A DNA stretch of 64,000 nt from Micromonospora sp. CCTCC AA 2012012 (GTDB lineage Bacteria > Actinomycetota > Actinomycetes > Mycobacteriales > Micromonosporaceae): NCBI RefSeq assembly GCF_040499845.1, contig NZ_CP159342.1, forward strand, positions 4,960,001 to 5,024,000. The letters are read 5' to 3'. The position numbers were made by a program, and so were the translations under genes. Below the pieces are notes generated by a model. The model did not search any database. It had not been told where the DNA came from and saw only the letters and a list, made by a program, of their open reading frames with translations. Shown here piece by piece: positions 19,738-27,824 of this stretch; the stretch's first letter is position 1, and every line of letters starts with the position of its first letter.

Positions 19738-20784
19738 TCAGCGCCAGGTCAGCCGGGCCACCCGGCCCTGCTCGCCGGAGGCCCAGCAGGCACCCGTCGG
19801 GGTGCACTCCACCGCGTCGAAGCTGCCGGTGTCGAAGCGTCGCCAGCTCCGGCCGCCGTCCCGGCTGACGTCGCTGCCGGTGGGGCCCACCGCCAGGGCG
19901 GTGTCGCCGTGCACCCAGCTCGCGCCGGAGCGGTATTCGCCGGGCGGGACGTCGGCGGCCGTCCAGCTGCGACCGCCGTCGCCGGTGCGCGCCGCACCGT
20001 CCGGCGCGCTGGTCGGGGCGGCGAAGTCACCGCCGAGCGCGATGCCGTGCCGGGGATCGCGGAACGCCAGCGAGTAGATGCCGGCGGAGGGGCCGCTCGG
20101 CACCGGGGTGTCGGTGACCTGCCAGCTCAGCCCCCGGTCGGCGGTGCGGAACACCCGGGCGGTCGCCCCGCCGCCGGTGGCGAACCAGGCCCGGTCCGGG
20201 CCGTGGTCGGCGGTCACCAGGCAGGTGCCGCTGGCGGCGAAGGCGAACTCGCCGGGCAGCGCCGCCGGCATGCCGTCGGTCGGCAGCACCGACCAGGACC
20301 GCCCACCGTCGGCGGTGGAGACCAGCCGGAACCGGCCGTCCACCGGGTCCGACAGGGCCAGCCCGTGCCGGTCGTCGAAGAAGGTCAGGCAGTCGTAGAA
20401 GGCGGCGTCGTCGCCGTTGCGGAACGTCTCCGTCCAGTGCCGACCGGCGTCGTCGGTGCGGTAGACCCGGGACTCGCCGCCCGGCCCGATCGACAGGACC
20501 ACCGCCCGACGCGCGTCGAACGCCTCGATGTCGCGGAACTGCAGCGGGATGTCCGTGGCCGGTCCGACCTGCGCCCAGTGCCCGCCACCGTCGACGGTCC
20601 GCAGCACGGTGGAGTCGGTGCCGCTGGCCCACGCCACCCGGCCGTCGACCGGGGCGAGCCCCCGCAGCCGGGCGGTGACCCCGGTGTCGGTGAGCTGCCA
20701 GTGAGGTGCCGGGTGCCAGGCGGCCCCGGAGCCGGCGACGACGGCGGCGGCCAGGACGAGGGAGGTGAGCGCACGCATCCGCAT
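19738..20784 (-). CDS. Secreted beta-propeller protein with Asp-box (BNR) repeats
   Basis: 348 residues. An N-terminal signal peptide (ALTSLVLAAAVVAGSGAAWH) precedes about six repeats with the Asp-box pattern S/T-x-D-x-G-x-x-W: TVDGGGHWAQV, TDDAGRHWTET, TADGGRSWSVL, TADRGLSWQVT, TGDGGRSWTAA and SRDGGRSWRRF. The repeats predict a six- or seven-bladed propeller resembling the YCF48/HCF136 group (often called oxidoreductase or photosystem assembly-like). Exported protein of unknown role. Two cysteines (DCLTFF, GTCLVT) and another pair near the end (VECTPTGACWAS) could form disulfides. Convergent with helR, 46 bases apart. Confidence 0.8.
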   Translation of the reverse strand: MRMRALTSLVLAAAVVAGSGAAWHPAPHWQLTDTGVTARLRGLAPVDGRVAWASGTDSTVLRTVDGGGHWAQVGPATDIPLQFRDIEAFDARRAVVLSIGPGGESRVYRTDDAGRHWTETFRNGDDAAFYDCLTFFDDRHGLALSDPVDGRFRLVSTADGGRSWSVLPTDGMPAALPGEFAFAASGTCLVTADHGPDRAWFATGGGATARVFRTADRGLSWQVTDTPVPSGPSAGIYSLAFRDPRHGIALGGDFAAPTSAPDGAARTGDGGRSWTAADVPPGEYRSGASWVHGDTALAVGPTGSDVSRDGGRSWRRFDTGSFDAVECTPTGACWASGEQGRVARLTWR

Positions 20785-20946
20785 GGCCGGAACCTACCGG
20801 AGATCGGTGCGGGCCGATACCGCTGCCGGCGAGGATGCGGTGTCACCCCGACGTTCTGTCCGATTCCGCCCCGGCGGGCCACGGGACGGTGCCACGATGC
20901 CGACAGGGCACGCCGGCGGGGCGCGCCACCGGCGAGAGGGGTCCGC

Positions 20947-21705
20947 GTGCGTACCGTCGAGCCCGGCACGCCCTGCTGGGCCGACCTGGCCACCCCGGGC
21001 CTGGAGGACGCGAAGCGGTTCTATCCGCAGCTCTTCGGCTGGACCGGCCGGGTCTCCGCGCAGCCGCAGGCGGACGGCTACACCGTCTTCCTCAAGGACG
21101 GCCGGACGGTCGCCGGGGTGGGACCGCCGGCCACCGAGGACCAGGTGCCGATCTGGTCGACGTACGTGGCCACCGACGACGCCGACCTGGTCGCCACGCG
21201 GGTCGAGGCGGCCGGCGGACAGGTGGTGGTCAGCCCGTTCGACGTCCACGACCAGGGGCGGATGGCGGTCCTCGCCGACCCGGCGGGTGCCGTGTTCTGC
21301 GTCTGGCAGCCGATGACGATGCGCGGCGCGGAGCTGTTCAACGCCCCCGGCTCGATCTGCTGGACCGAGCTGGTCAGCCCCGACCCGGAGGGGGCGAAGG
21401 AGTTCTATGCGCTGGTCTTCGGCTGGCAGGCGGAGGAGCAGCCGGTCGGGCCGGTCACCTACACCGGCTGGCGGTGCGGGGCGCGGATCGTGGCCGGCAT
21501 GACGCCGCCGCTGGCGGAGCTGCCGGCGGACCTGCCGGCCTACTGGACGGTCTACTTCGCGGTCGAGGACGCCGACGCGACGGCCGCCCGCGCCGCCGAG
21601 CTGGGCGGCACCATCCTCGTCCCGCCGTACGACAACCCGGCCGGTCGGACCGCCGCCCTGCGCGACCCCCAGGGCGCCCTCTTCTCCGTCACCGCCCTGG
21701 CCTGA
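20947..21705 (+). CDS. VOC family protein with two glyoxalase-like domains
   Basis: 252 residues made of two vicinal-oxygen-chelate modules. Module 1 begins TPCWADLATPGLEDAKRFYP and ends GAVFCVWQP; module 2 begins SICWTELVSPDPEGAKEFYA and ends GALFSVTALA. Both show the FY-x-x-LFGW pattern of the bleomycin-resistance/glyoxalase/dioxygenase superfamily. Such double-domain proteins are common in actinomycetes and mostly uncharacterised, so no substrate is assigned. GTG start at 20947 with GAGAGGGG five bases before it. Lies between the propeller gene (divergent) and the B12 importer (convergent, 17 bases). Confidence 0.85.
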   Translation: MRTVEPGTPCWADLATPGLEDAKRFYPQLFGWTGRVSAQPQADGYTVFLKDGRTVAGVGPPATEDQVPIWSTYVATDDADLVATRVEAAGGQVVVSPFDVHDQGRMAVLADPAGAVFCVWQPMTMRGAELFNAPGSICWTELVSPDPEGAKEFYALVFGWQAEEQPVGPVTYTGWRCGARIVAGMTPPLAELPADLPAYWTVYFAVEDADATAARAAELGGTILVPPYDNPAGRTAALRDPQGALFSVTALA

Positions 21706-21722
21706 CCCGCGGGCCGGTCACC

Positions 21723-22526
21723 TCACCGGGGACGGACGGGGACGACGAGCGGACCGTGCTCGCCCGGGATGACGCGCAGGTGGGCGCGGTAGTGCTCGGC
21801 CAGCAGCGGTTCGGTGAGCACCTCGTGGGGTGGGCCGCTGGCGGCGACCCGGCCGTCGGCGAGCAGCACCATCCGGTCGGCGTACTCACCGGCGACGGAG
21901 AGGTCGTGCATGGTGGCGAGCACGGTCAGGCCGTGCTCCCGGCGGAGCTGGTCGACCAGTTCCAGCACCTCCTGCTGGTGGCCGATGTCCAGCGCGCTGG
22001 TCGGCTCGTCGAGCAGCAGCAGGGTGGCGCCCTGGGCCAGCGCCCGGGCCAGGAAGACCCGCTGCCGCTCCCCGCCGGAGAGGGTGGCCAGCTCCCGGTG
22101 CCCGAACCCGCCGAGGTCCAGCCGGTCCAGCACCTCGTGCACGGCGGCCAGGTCGGCGGCCGACTCCCGACCCAGCGGCGGGATGTACGGGGTCCGGCCG
22201 AGCAGCACGTAGTCGAGCACCGACATGCCGGCCGGCACCACCGGGGACTGCGCGACGGTGGCGACGACCCGGGCCCGGTCACGGCGGCGGAGCGCCTTCA
22301 GCGGCGTACCGAAGAGGGCGATCGCGCCCGGCGCGGGCAGCAGGCCGCCGACGGCGCGCAGCAGGGTCGACTTGCCGGCGCCGTTCGGGCCGATCACGGT
22401 CACCCACTCACCGGCCGCCACGGTCAGGTCGACGCCGGCCAGGATCGGCGCGCCGCCCAGCCGGACGTGCAGGTCCCGCACCTCGACGGCGGGCGGGTCG
22501 ACCGGGCCGGGCGACCGGGGGGTCAC
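21723..22526 (-). CDS. btuD: Cobalamin-type ABC importer, ATP-binding protein
   Basis: 267-residue ATPase of the FecCD/BtuCD importer class. Walker A is VIGPNGAGKSTLLRAVGGLL, the Q-loop TVAQSPVVPAGMSV, the signature LSGGERQRVFLARALAQG, Walker B LLLLDEPTSALDIGHQQEV and the switch His in ATMHDLSVAGEYA. The GTG start overlaps the permease stop by four bases. Alone the sequence cannot separate haem, siderophore and B12 transport, but the operon begins with a cobalamin riboswitch, which makes B12 or a precursor the likely cargo. Confidence 0.85.
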   Translation of the reverse strand: MTPRSPGPVDPPAVEVRDLHVRLGGAPILAGVDLTVAAGEWVTVIGPNGAGKSTLLRAVGGLLPAPGAIALFGTPLKALRRRDRARVVATVAQSPVVPAGMSVLDYVLLGRTPYIPPLGRESAADLAAVHEVLDRLDLGGFGHRELATLSGGERQRVFLARALAQGATLLLLDEPTSALDIGHQQEVLELVDQLRREHGLTVLATMHDLSVAGEYADRMVLLADGRVAASGPPHEVLTEPLLAEHYRAHLRVIPGEHGPLVVPVRPR

Positions 22527-23701
22527 GTCAGCACCCGGCGGGCGGTCCGCAGGACCAGCACGAAGAACGGGCCGCCGAGCAGGGCGGTGACCACGCCGAT
22601 CGGGATCTCGGCCGGGGCGGCGGCGGTCCGGGCGACCACGTCGGTCAGCGCCAGGAAGGCCCCGCCGAAGAGCATCGACAGCGGCAGGATCACCCGGTAG
22701 CTGGAACCGGCGAGCAGCCGTACGGTGTGCGGCACGATGATCCCGACGAAGCCGATCAGGCCGGAGGCGGAGACGGCGGCGGCGGTGCCCAGCGAGGCGG
22801 CGGCCACCAGCAGCCAGCGGGAACGCTGCGGGTGCAGGCCGAGGCTGACGGCCTCGTCGTCGCCGACGGAGAGCACGTCGAGTTCCCGCCGGTGCAGCAG
22901 CACCACGATCGCGGTGACCAGGAAGTAGGGCAGCACCAGCCGGACGTCGGCCCAGCCGGCGGTGGAGAGCCGGCCGAGCAGCCAGGAGTAGACCGGCTGG
23001 ATGCTGTCGGCGTGCCGTTGCAGCAGGTAGGTCTGCCCGGCGGCGAAGAACGCCGACACCGCCACCCCGGCCAGGACCAGGGTGGCCGGGGACCGGTCCC
23101 GCCCGCCGGCCGCGCCGAGCAGGTACGTCAGGGCGACCGCCACGAGCGAGCCGACGAAGGCGGCGAGGGGGATGGTGACCGGCAGCCCGCTGATCGCCCC
23201 GCCCGCCCCCGCGCCGAGCGCGATCACCGCGGTCACCGCCAGCCCGGCACCGGCCGCCACCCCCAGCAGGTACGGCTCGGCCAGCGGGTTGCGGAACACG
23301 CCCTGGTAGCAGCCGCCGGCCAGGGCGAGCAGCCCGCCGACGAGCAGGCCGAGCACCACCCGGGGCAGCCGCAGCTCGGTGACGATGGCGATCTCGCGTT
23401 CGCTGAGCCCGCTGTCCAGGTGCACCCCGGGCAGCAGGTTGAGCAGTTCGGCGGCGACGCTGCCGGGCGGCAGGCTGACCGGTCCGAGGGAGACCCCGGC
23501 GACGAGCGCGACGAGCACCGCGACGATCCCGGCGGCCAGCCAGCGCTTGCGCAGGCCGGCCGGTCGGGGCGTACCGCCGGTGGCCGGCGCGGCGACGGAC
23601 CGGGCCGGACGCGGGCGGCCCGGTCCGGACGCGGGCACGCCGGTCGGCCGGGACGCATCGGGCGTCCCGGCCGGCCGGTCGACGGGTGGTCGCACGGTCA
23701 C
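22523..23701 (-). CDS. btuC: Cobalamin-type ABC importer, FecCD/BtuC family permease
   Basis: 392-residue membrane protein with a Pro/Arg-rich N-terminal tail of about 50 residues and then roughly ten hydrophobic segments. Family hallmarks: LRLPRVVLGLLVGGLLALAG, QGVFRNPLAEPYLLGVAAGA, LVLAGVAVSAFFAA, and ASGLIGFVGIIVPHTVRLL with the coupling helix preceding ALTDVVARTAAAPAEIPIG. GTG start seven bases after the binding-protein stop; stop overlaps the ATPase start. Function assigned from the riboswitch-controlled operon. Confidence 0.85.
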   Translation of the reverse strand: MTVRPPVDRPAGTPDASRPTGVPASGPGRPRPARSVAAPATGGTPRPAGLRKRWLAAGIVAVLVALVAGVSLGPVSLPPGSVAAELLNLLPGVHLDSGLSEREIAIVTELRLPRVVLGLLVGGLLALAGGCYQGVFRNPLAEPYLLGVAAGAGLAVTAVIALGAGAGGAISGLPVTIPLAAFVGSLVAVALTYLLGAAGGRDRSPATLVLAGVAVSAFFAAGQTYLLQRHADSIQPVYSWLLGRLSTAGWADVRLVLPYFLVTAIVVLLHRRELDVLSVGDDEAVSLGLHPQRSRWLLVAAASLGTAAAVSASGLIGFVGIIVPHTVRLLAGSSYRVILPLSMLFGGAFLALTDVVARTAAAPAEIPIGVVTALLGGPFFVLVLRTARRVLT

Positions 23702-23708
23702 CGACGGG

Positions 23709-24647
23709 TCACGCGGGTACCTTGGCGGTGGCGTCGACGATCGCCTTGAGCAGGTCGACGACGCGCGGGCCCCAGCGCGAGGCGATGTCGTCGTCGAGGG
23801 CGACGACCTGGTTGTTCTTCACCGCGGTGACGCCGGCCCAGCCGCTGCGCGCCTTGACGGTGTCGGAGGTCTGCTTGCAGCACTTGGTGTCGGCCAGGAA
23901 GACGAAGTCCGGGTTGGCCTTGACGATGATCTCCTGGGAGAGCTGCGGATAGCCGCCGTTCTTGCCGTCCGCGTCGGAGGCGTCGGCGATGTTCTCCAGC
24001 CCGGCGAGGGCGTAGATCGAGCCGATGAAGGTCTTGCTGGTGGCGCTGTACAGCTCCGGGCCCAGCTCGTGGTAGTAGGTGAGCTTCTTCGCCCGCTTCG
24101 GCAGGTCCTTGGTCAGCTCGGTGATGCGGTCCTTCATCTTCGTGGTGACGTCGGCCGCCTCCGCCGGGTGGCCGGTGAGCGCGCCCAGGTCGGTGATCTG
24201 CTGGTAGCTGTCGTCGAGGGTGGCCGCCGCCGGGGTGAGCAGCACCGGGATCTTCAGCGTGGTGAGCTGGTCGACGATCTTGTTGGTGTCGTTGGAGAGC
24301 ACCACCAGGTCGGGGCTCTTGCCGGCGATCGCCTCGGCGTTCGGCTGGAAGCCGGACAGGTCGCTCTTCGGCGCGTCGGCCGGGTAGTTCGACTGGTCGT
24401 CGACGGCGGTGACCTGCTTGCCGGCACCGATGGCGAAGAGCATCTCGGTCGCCGTCGGCGAGAGCGAGACGATCTTCTCGGGGCGCTTGTCGAGGGTCAG
24501 CTTGCCGACGGTGACCGGGAAGGCGGCGGCCGCCGAGCTGCTGCCGGCGGCGGGGGTGTCGGTCGAGGTCTTCTCGGCGCAGGCGCCGAGGGCCAGCGCG
24601 GCCACCGCGAGGGTCGCGGCGAAGAGCCGGGGGGTACGTCTGGACAT
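23709..24647 (-). CDS. btuF: Cobalamin-type ABC importer, substrate-binding lipoprotein
   Basis: 312-residue periplasmic-binding (class III) lipoprotein. The signal ends in a lipobox (LAVAALALGACAEK), followed by a Ser/Ala linker and the BtuF/FhuD-type domain: RPEKIVSLSPTATEMLFAIGAG, PDLVVLSNDTNKIVDQLTTL, ANPDFVFLADTKCCKQ. ATG at 24645-24647 is preceded by AGGAGG, which is itself part of the riboswitch expression platform. The adjacent cysteine pair (KCCKQ) in the mature domain is unusual for the family. Confidence 0.88.
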   Translation of the reverse strand: MSRRTPRLFAATLAVAALALGACAEKTSTDTPAAGSSSAAAAFPVTVGKLTLDKRPEKIVSLSPTATEMLFAIGAGKQVTAVDDQSNYPADAPKSDLSGFQPNAEAIAGKSPDLVVLSNDTNKIVDQLTTLKIPVLLTPAAATLDDSYQQITDLGALTGHPAEAADVTTKMKDRITELTKDLPKRAKKLTYYHELGPELYSATSKTFIGSIYALAGLENIADASDADGKNGGYPQLSQEIIVKANPDFVFLADTKCCKQTSDTVKARSGWAGVTAVKNNQVVALDDDIASRWGPRVVDLLKAIVDATAKVPA

Positions 24648-24648
24648 G

Positions 24649-24694
24649 GGTCCTCCTGTCGGTCGAGGAGCGTGGTGCTTCGCCGACAGGGACC
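24649..24694 (-). promoter_or_regulatory. Hairpin masking the btuF ribosome-binding site (riboswitch expression platform)
   Basis: CCGACAGGGACC (24683-24694) is complementary to GGTCCTCCTGTCGG (24649-24662) except for two bulged bases. On the minus-strand mRNA this pairs the AGGAGG of btuF into a 12-bp hairpin, which is what a translation-level off-state looks like. It lies directly downstream of the B12 aptamer. Confidence 0.65.
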
Positions 24695-24744
24695 GCCTCC
24701 GCGTGCCCGTCCGCGAGGCGCCCTTCCTCGAAGGCGCGTGTCGC

Positions 24745-24890
24745 GACCGGCCGCAGGCGACCTGGCTCGTCCCCACACACGTCGGCGTCGGCCGGAGCCG
24801 ACGCCGTGCGGGGCATCACAGTTGCGGGACAGCGCCGGTTTCACACCGGCTTCGCTGCGGACTGGTCGGTGTCACGGTAGCGCACGACCA
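24745..24890 (-). ncRNA. Cobalamin (adenosylcobalamin-type) riboswitch
   Basis: Reading the minus strand, the conserved core is present: GAAGCCGGTGTGAAACCGG and GCTGTCCCGCAACTGTGATG (the B12 box region, forward 24813-24854), then a variable GC hairpin, then GAGCCAGGTCGCCTGC (forward 24754-24769), the expected distal CCAGG/CCTG element. Spacing and order match the cobalamin aptamer. It lies about 100 bases upstream of btuF; a further hairpin (forward 24719-24738) and the SD-masking hairpin complete the leader. Confidence 0.93.
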
Positions 24891-24916
24891 GCGGAGATCG
24901 TCCGGACGGGAGGGGT

Positions 24917-24958
24917 GGGTGGGGCCCCTACGACGGGGGTTGGTTCGGGGCCCCACCC
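24917..24958 (-). terminator. Terminator of the M14 carboxypeptidase gene
   Basis: GGGTGGGGCCCC (24917-24928) and GGGGCCCCACCC (24947-24958) form a perfect 12-bp stem with an 18-base loop, 18 bases after the carboxypeptidase stop (24976) and before the riboswitch leader. It prevents read-through into the B12 operon. Confidence 0.75.
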
Positions 24959-24975
24959 GGAATCAGGTCGGTGGG

Positions 24976-26286
24976 TCAGCAGTAGGTGCTCTGCTTGCCG
25001 ATCGCCCGGTACGGGCAGTCGGCGTACTCGGAGAGCAGCAGGACGGCCTCCTTGTTGCGGGCGGTCTGCGTCGGGATCACCTCGTCGGGCGGGTAGAAGC
25101 CGCCGCCGGAGGACGACCCGGGATACATCTCGAAGGTGTACGCCCAGATCTTGTGGGCGTACCACATCCAGTCGATGCTGGTGCCGTCGGCGATGTAGAG
25201 GTCGCTGGACTGTTCCGGGGTGTAGCCGTTGCTGCTCGCCATCTGCTGGCCGATGGTGGCGAAGGTGTTGTACTGGTCGGCGTTCATCCCGGTGGCGGTG
25301 TTCGCGGTGGTGTAGCCGTACGGCCAGAGCACCAGCTGCGAGTAGGTGTGGAAGTCGATGTTGGCCTTGATCTGCTGCACCCCGCCGACCACCCGGCTGT
25401 TGACGAAGTTGCGCAGCGCCTGGGTTTCCGGCGCGGAGAAGGCGGACGGGCCCCGGTAGGTGAGCGACGAGGTCGAGCCGGACGAGCCGCCGCAGCAGCC
25501 CCACTGGTAGCCCCAGTTCCGGTTCAGGTCGGTGCCGACGTACGAGGAGCCGCTGTTGGGCTGCCGGTTCTTCCGCCAGGACCGGTACGACCCGGTGGCG
25601 ATGTCGTACTCGCTGCCGTCCGGGTTGAGGGTGGGGACGATCCAGATCTCCCGCGAGTTGACGACGTTGGTGATCCGGGAGTCGGTGCCGTAGCTGCCGG
25701 TGAAGAGGTTGAGCAGATAGATCGCCATCTCGACGGTCAGGTGCTCGCGGGCGTGCTGCTGGGCGTTGAAGAGGATCTCCGGCTCGTTCTCGTCGGTGCC
25801 GACGTTGTCGGAGATCTTCACCGCCATCAGGTCCCGGCCCTCGTAGGAGCGGCCGATGCTGATCTTCCGCGCGATGGCCGGGTGGGCGGCGACCACCTGG
25901 TTCACCACGGCGGTCAGCTCGGCGTAGTCGTGGTAGTTGGAGTCGGCCGGCGGGAAGGCGTACGTGCCGACCTGGCCGGAGGGCGCGGGGGTGGTGTCGC
26001 GTTCCAGCCGGAAGCCGAGCCGGGTGATCGCCGCCGCCTCGGCGCGGGTGGCCGAGACGTACAGCCGGCCGTCCTCGACCAGGTCGATCGCGGCGCCGGT
26101 GCGCGCGACGGCGTCCCGGTCGGCGAGGGTGCGGGGGCCGACCACCTGGTAGGCGACCGCGTCGGGGGTGGCGCGTTCCGGGGCCGGCCGCGCGGCGGCC
26201 GGGCCGGTGACGAGGGTGACGAGGGTCAGGCCGGCGGCGGCGACGAGCGCCACTCGGCGGCGGAGCGATGACGTGCGGAGGGCCAT
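24976..26286 (-). CDS. Secreted M14 family zinc carboxypeptidase
   Basis: 436 residues. Signal peptide ([20 protein letters not shown]), a propeptide of about 90 residues, then the M14 catalytic domain resembling carboxypeptidase T/SmCP: zinc site H-x-x-E in [16 protein letters not shown] and the later His in [17 protein letters not shown], substrate Arg/Asn-Arg in [14 protein letters not shown], and the catalytic Glu in [20 protein letters not shown] disulfide region follows the NRNWGYQWG block. ATG at 26284-26286 has GAGGAGGA upstream. Divergent from the C39-like pair. It would trim C-terminal residues of external peptides. Confidence 0.93.
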   Translation of the reverse strand: MALRTSSLRRRVALVAAAGLTLVTLVTGPAAARPAPERATPDAVAYQVVGPRTLADRDAVARTGAAIDLVEDGRLYVSATRAEAAAITRLGFRLERDTTPAPSGQVGTYAFPPADSNYHDYAELTAVVNQVVAAHPAIARKISIGRSYEGRDLMAVKISDNVGTDENEPEILFNAQQHAREHLTVEMAIYLLNLFTGSYGTDSRITNVVNSREIWIVPTLNPDGSEYDIATGSYRSWRKNRQPNSGSSYVGTDLNRNWGYQWGCCGGSSGSTSSLTYRGPSAFSAPETQALRNFVNSRVVGGVQQIKANIDFHTYSQLVLWPYGYTTANTATGMNADQYNTFATIGQQMASSNGYTPEQSSDLYIADGTSIDWMWYAHKIWAYTFEMYPGSSSGGGFYPPDEVIPTQTARNKEAVLLLSEYADCPYRAIGKQSTYC

Positions 26287-26316
26287 GGATTCCTCCTCGG
26301 GGTACGTCACATGTTC

Positions 26317-26345
26317 ATATCAACATCCATCGTTGGAGTGCGTCA
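26317..26345 (-). promoter_or_regulatory. Candidate promoter of the M14 carboxypeptidase gene
   Basis: On the minus strand TGACGC (forward 26340-26345) and TGATAT (forward 26317-26322) are spaced by 17 bases, in an unusually A/T-rich patch. Transcription would start near 26310, giving a 24-base leader that contains the GAGGAGG site. Confidence 0.4.
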
Positions 26346-26457
26346 TCCCGACCGGATCCTCACTCCGGCAATGATTTTCCATGCGTTGACCTCTGGCGAA
26401 ACTTCCTTCCAGGCGCGACAGTGAACGGCAACGATGTCGTCCTCCTGTGGAGCTGCC

Positions 26458-27795
26458 ATGGTCAAGACATCCCTGCGCGCGACCGCCGTCGCCGGCCTCG
26501 CCGCGCTCACCCTCCTCGGCCCCACCGCACCCGCCTCGGCCGGCCGCCCCACGTCCGGCGGCACCACCGTCACCCACGACGAACAGGTCACCTGGCAGGG
26601 CTGGTCCGGCACCGGCTGGTCCGCCGGCACCGGCGCCGGCACCACGGCCACCGCCGCCGGCCTCACCCTGGCCACCCCGGTCGGCACCACCGTCTACCGG
26701 GACCCGCACACCGGCACCCGGCGCACCTGGGCGTACGGGACCTGGACCGCGCCGGTCACCGAGGTCGGCTTCGGCGCGACCGAACTGGTCGCCTCGTGGA
26801 ACGCCGACACCCCGGCCGGCACCTGGCTCCAGGTCGAGGTCCAGGGCACCTACACCACCGGCAGCCGGACCCCCTGGTACGTGCTGGGCCGCTGGGCCTC
26901 CGGCGACGCCGACATCAAACGGACCAGCGTCGACAAGCAGACCGACAAGACCTCCAGCGTCTGGACCGACACCCTCGCGATCGACAACCCGGCCGCCGGG
27001 ACGCTGCTCCGGGCGCACCAGCTCCGGGTGACCCTCTACCGGGACCCGGCGTCCACCGTCTCCCCCGTGCTCCGCTCGATGGGCGCGATGAGCTCGAACG
27101 TCCCGGACCGGTTCACCGTCGCGCCGAGCACCGGTGGCACCGCCTGGGGCACCGAACTGGCCGTGCCGCGCTACTCCCAGGAGATCCACGCCGGCCAGTA
27201 CCCCGAGTACGACGGCGGCGGCGAGGCCTGGTGCTCACCGACCTCCACCGAGATGCTGGTCGAGTACTGGGGTCGGAAGCCCTCCACGGCCGACACCGCC
27301 TGGGTGAACCCGGCCTACGCGGACCCGACCGTCGACCACGCCGCCCGGATGACCTACGACTACCAGTACCAGGGCGCCGGTAACTGGCCGTTCAACACCG
27401 CGTACGCGGCCACCTTCCCGGGACTGGAGGGCAAGGTCACCCGGCTGCACTCGCTGGCCGAGCTGGAGTACTTCATCGCCGCCGGCATCCCGGTGGCGAC
27501 CAGCGTGTCCTTCCTCGCCAGTGAGCTGGACGGGGCGGGCTACGGCACCTCCGGGCACCTGATGACGGTGATCGGCTTCACCGCCACCGGGGACGTGATC
27601 GCCAACGACCCCGCCTCGCCGACCGACGCCGCCGTCCGGCACGTGTACAAGCGGGACCAGTTCGAGCAGATCTGGCTCCGGACCAAGCGGACCACCGCCA
27701 GCGGCGGCACCGGCAGCGGCTCCGGCGGCATCGTCTATCTGATCAAGCCGACCACGGTGGCCTGGCCGTCCGTGGCCGGCTCGACCAACTGGTGA
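26458..27795 (+). CDS. Secreted C39-like cysteine peptidase (paralogue 1)
   Basis: 445 residues. Signal peptide (ATAVAGLAALTLLGPTAPAS), then a beta-rich N-terminal half (residues about 40-220) of unknown function, and a C-terminal peptidase C39-like papain-fold domain. The catalytic cysteine is in GGEAWCSPTSTEMLVEYWG, the histidine in GTSGHLMTVIGFTATGD and the acidic residue in VIANDPASPTDAAV. ATG at 26458 with GGAG six bases upstream. A near-duplicate follows immediately. Peptide target unknown. Confidence 0.82.
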   Translation: MVKTSLRATAVAGLAALTLLGPTAPASAGRPTSGGTTVTHDEQVTWQGWSGTGWSAGTGAGTTATAAGLTLATPVGTTVYRDPHTGTRRTWAYGTWTAPVTEVGFGATELVASWNADTPAGTWLQVEVQGTYTTGSRTPWYVLGRWASGDADIKRTSVDKQTDKTSSVWTDTLAIDNPAAGTLLRAHQLRVTLYRDPASTVSPVLRSMGAMSSNVPDRFTVAPSTGGTAWGTELAVPRYSQEIHAGQYPEYDGGGEAWCSPTSTEMLVEYWGRKPSTADTAWVNPAYADPTVDHAARMTYDYQYQGAGNWPFNTAYAATFPGLEGKVTRLHSLAELEYFIAAGIPVATSVSFLASELDGAGYGTSGHLMTVIGFTATGDVIANDPASPTDAAVRHVYKRDQFEQIWLRTKRTTASGGTGSGSGGIVYLIKPTTVAWPSVAGSTNW

Positions 27796-27824
27796 GCCAC
27801 CCCTTCACACCCCACGGAGATCCC

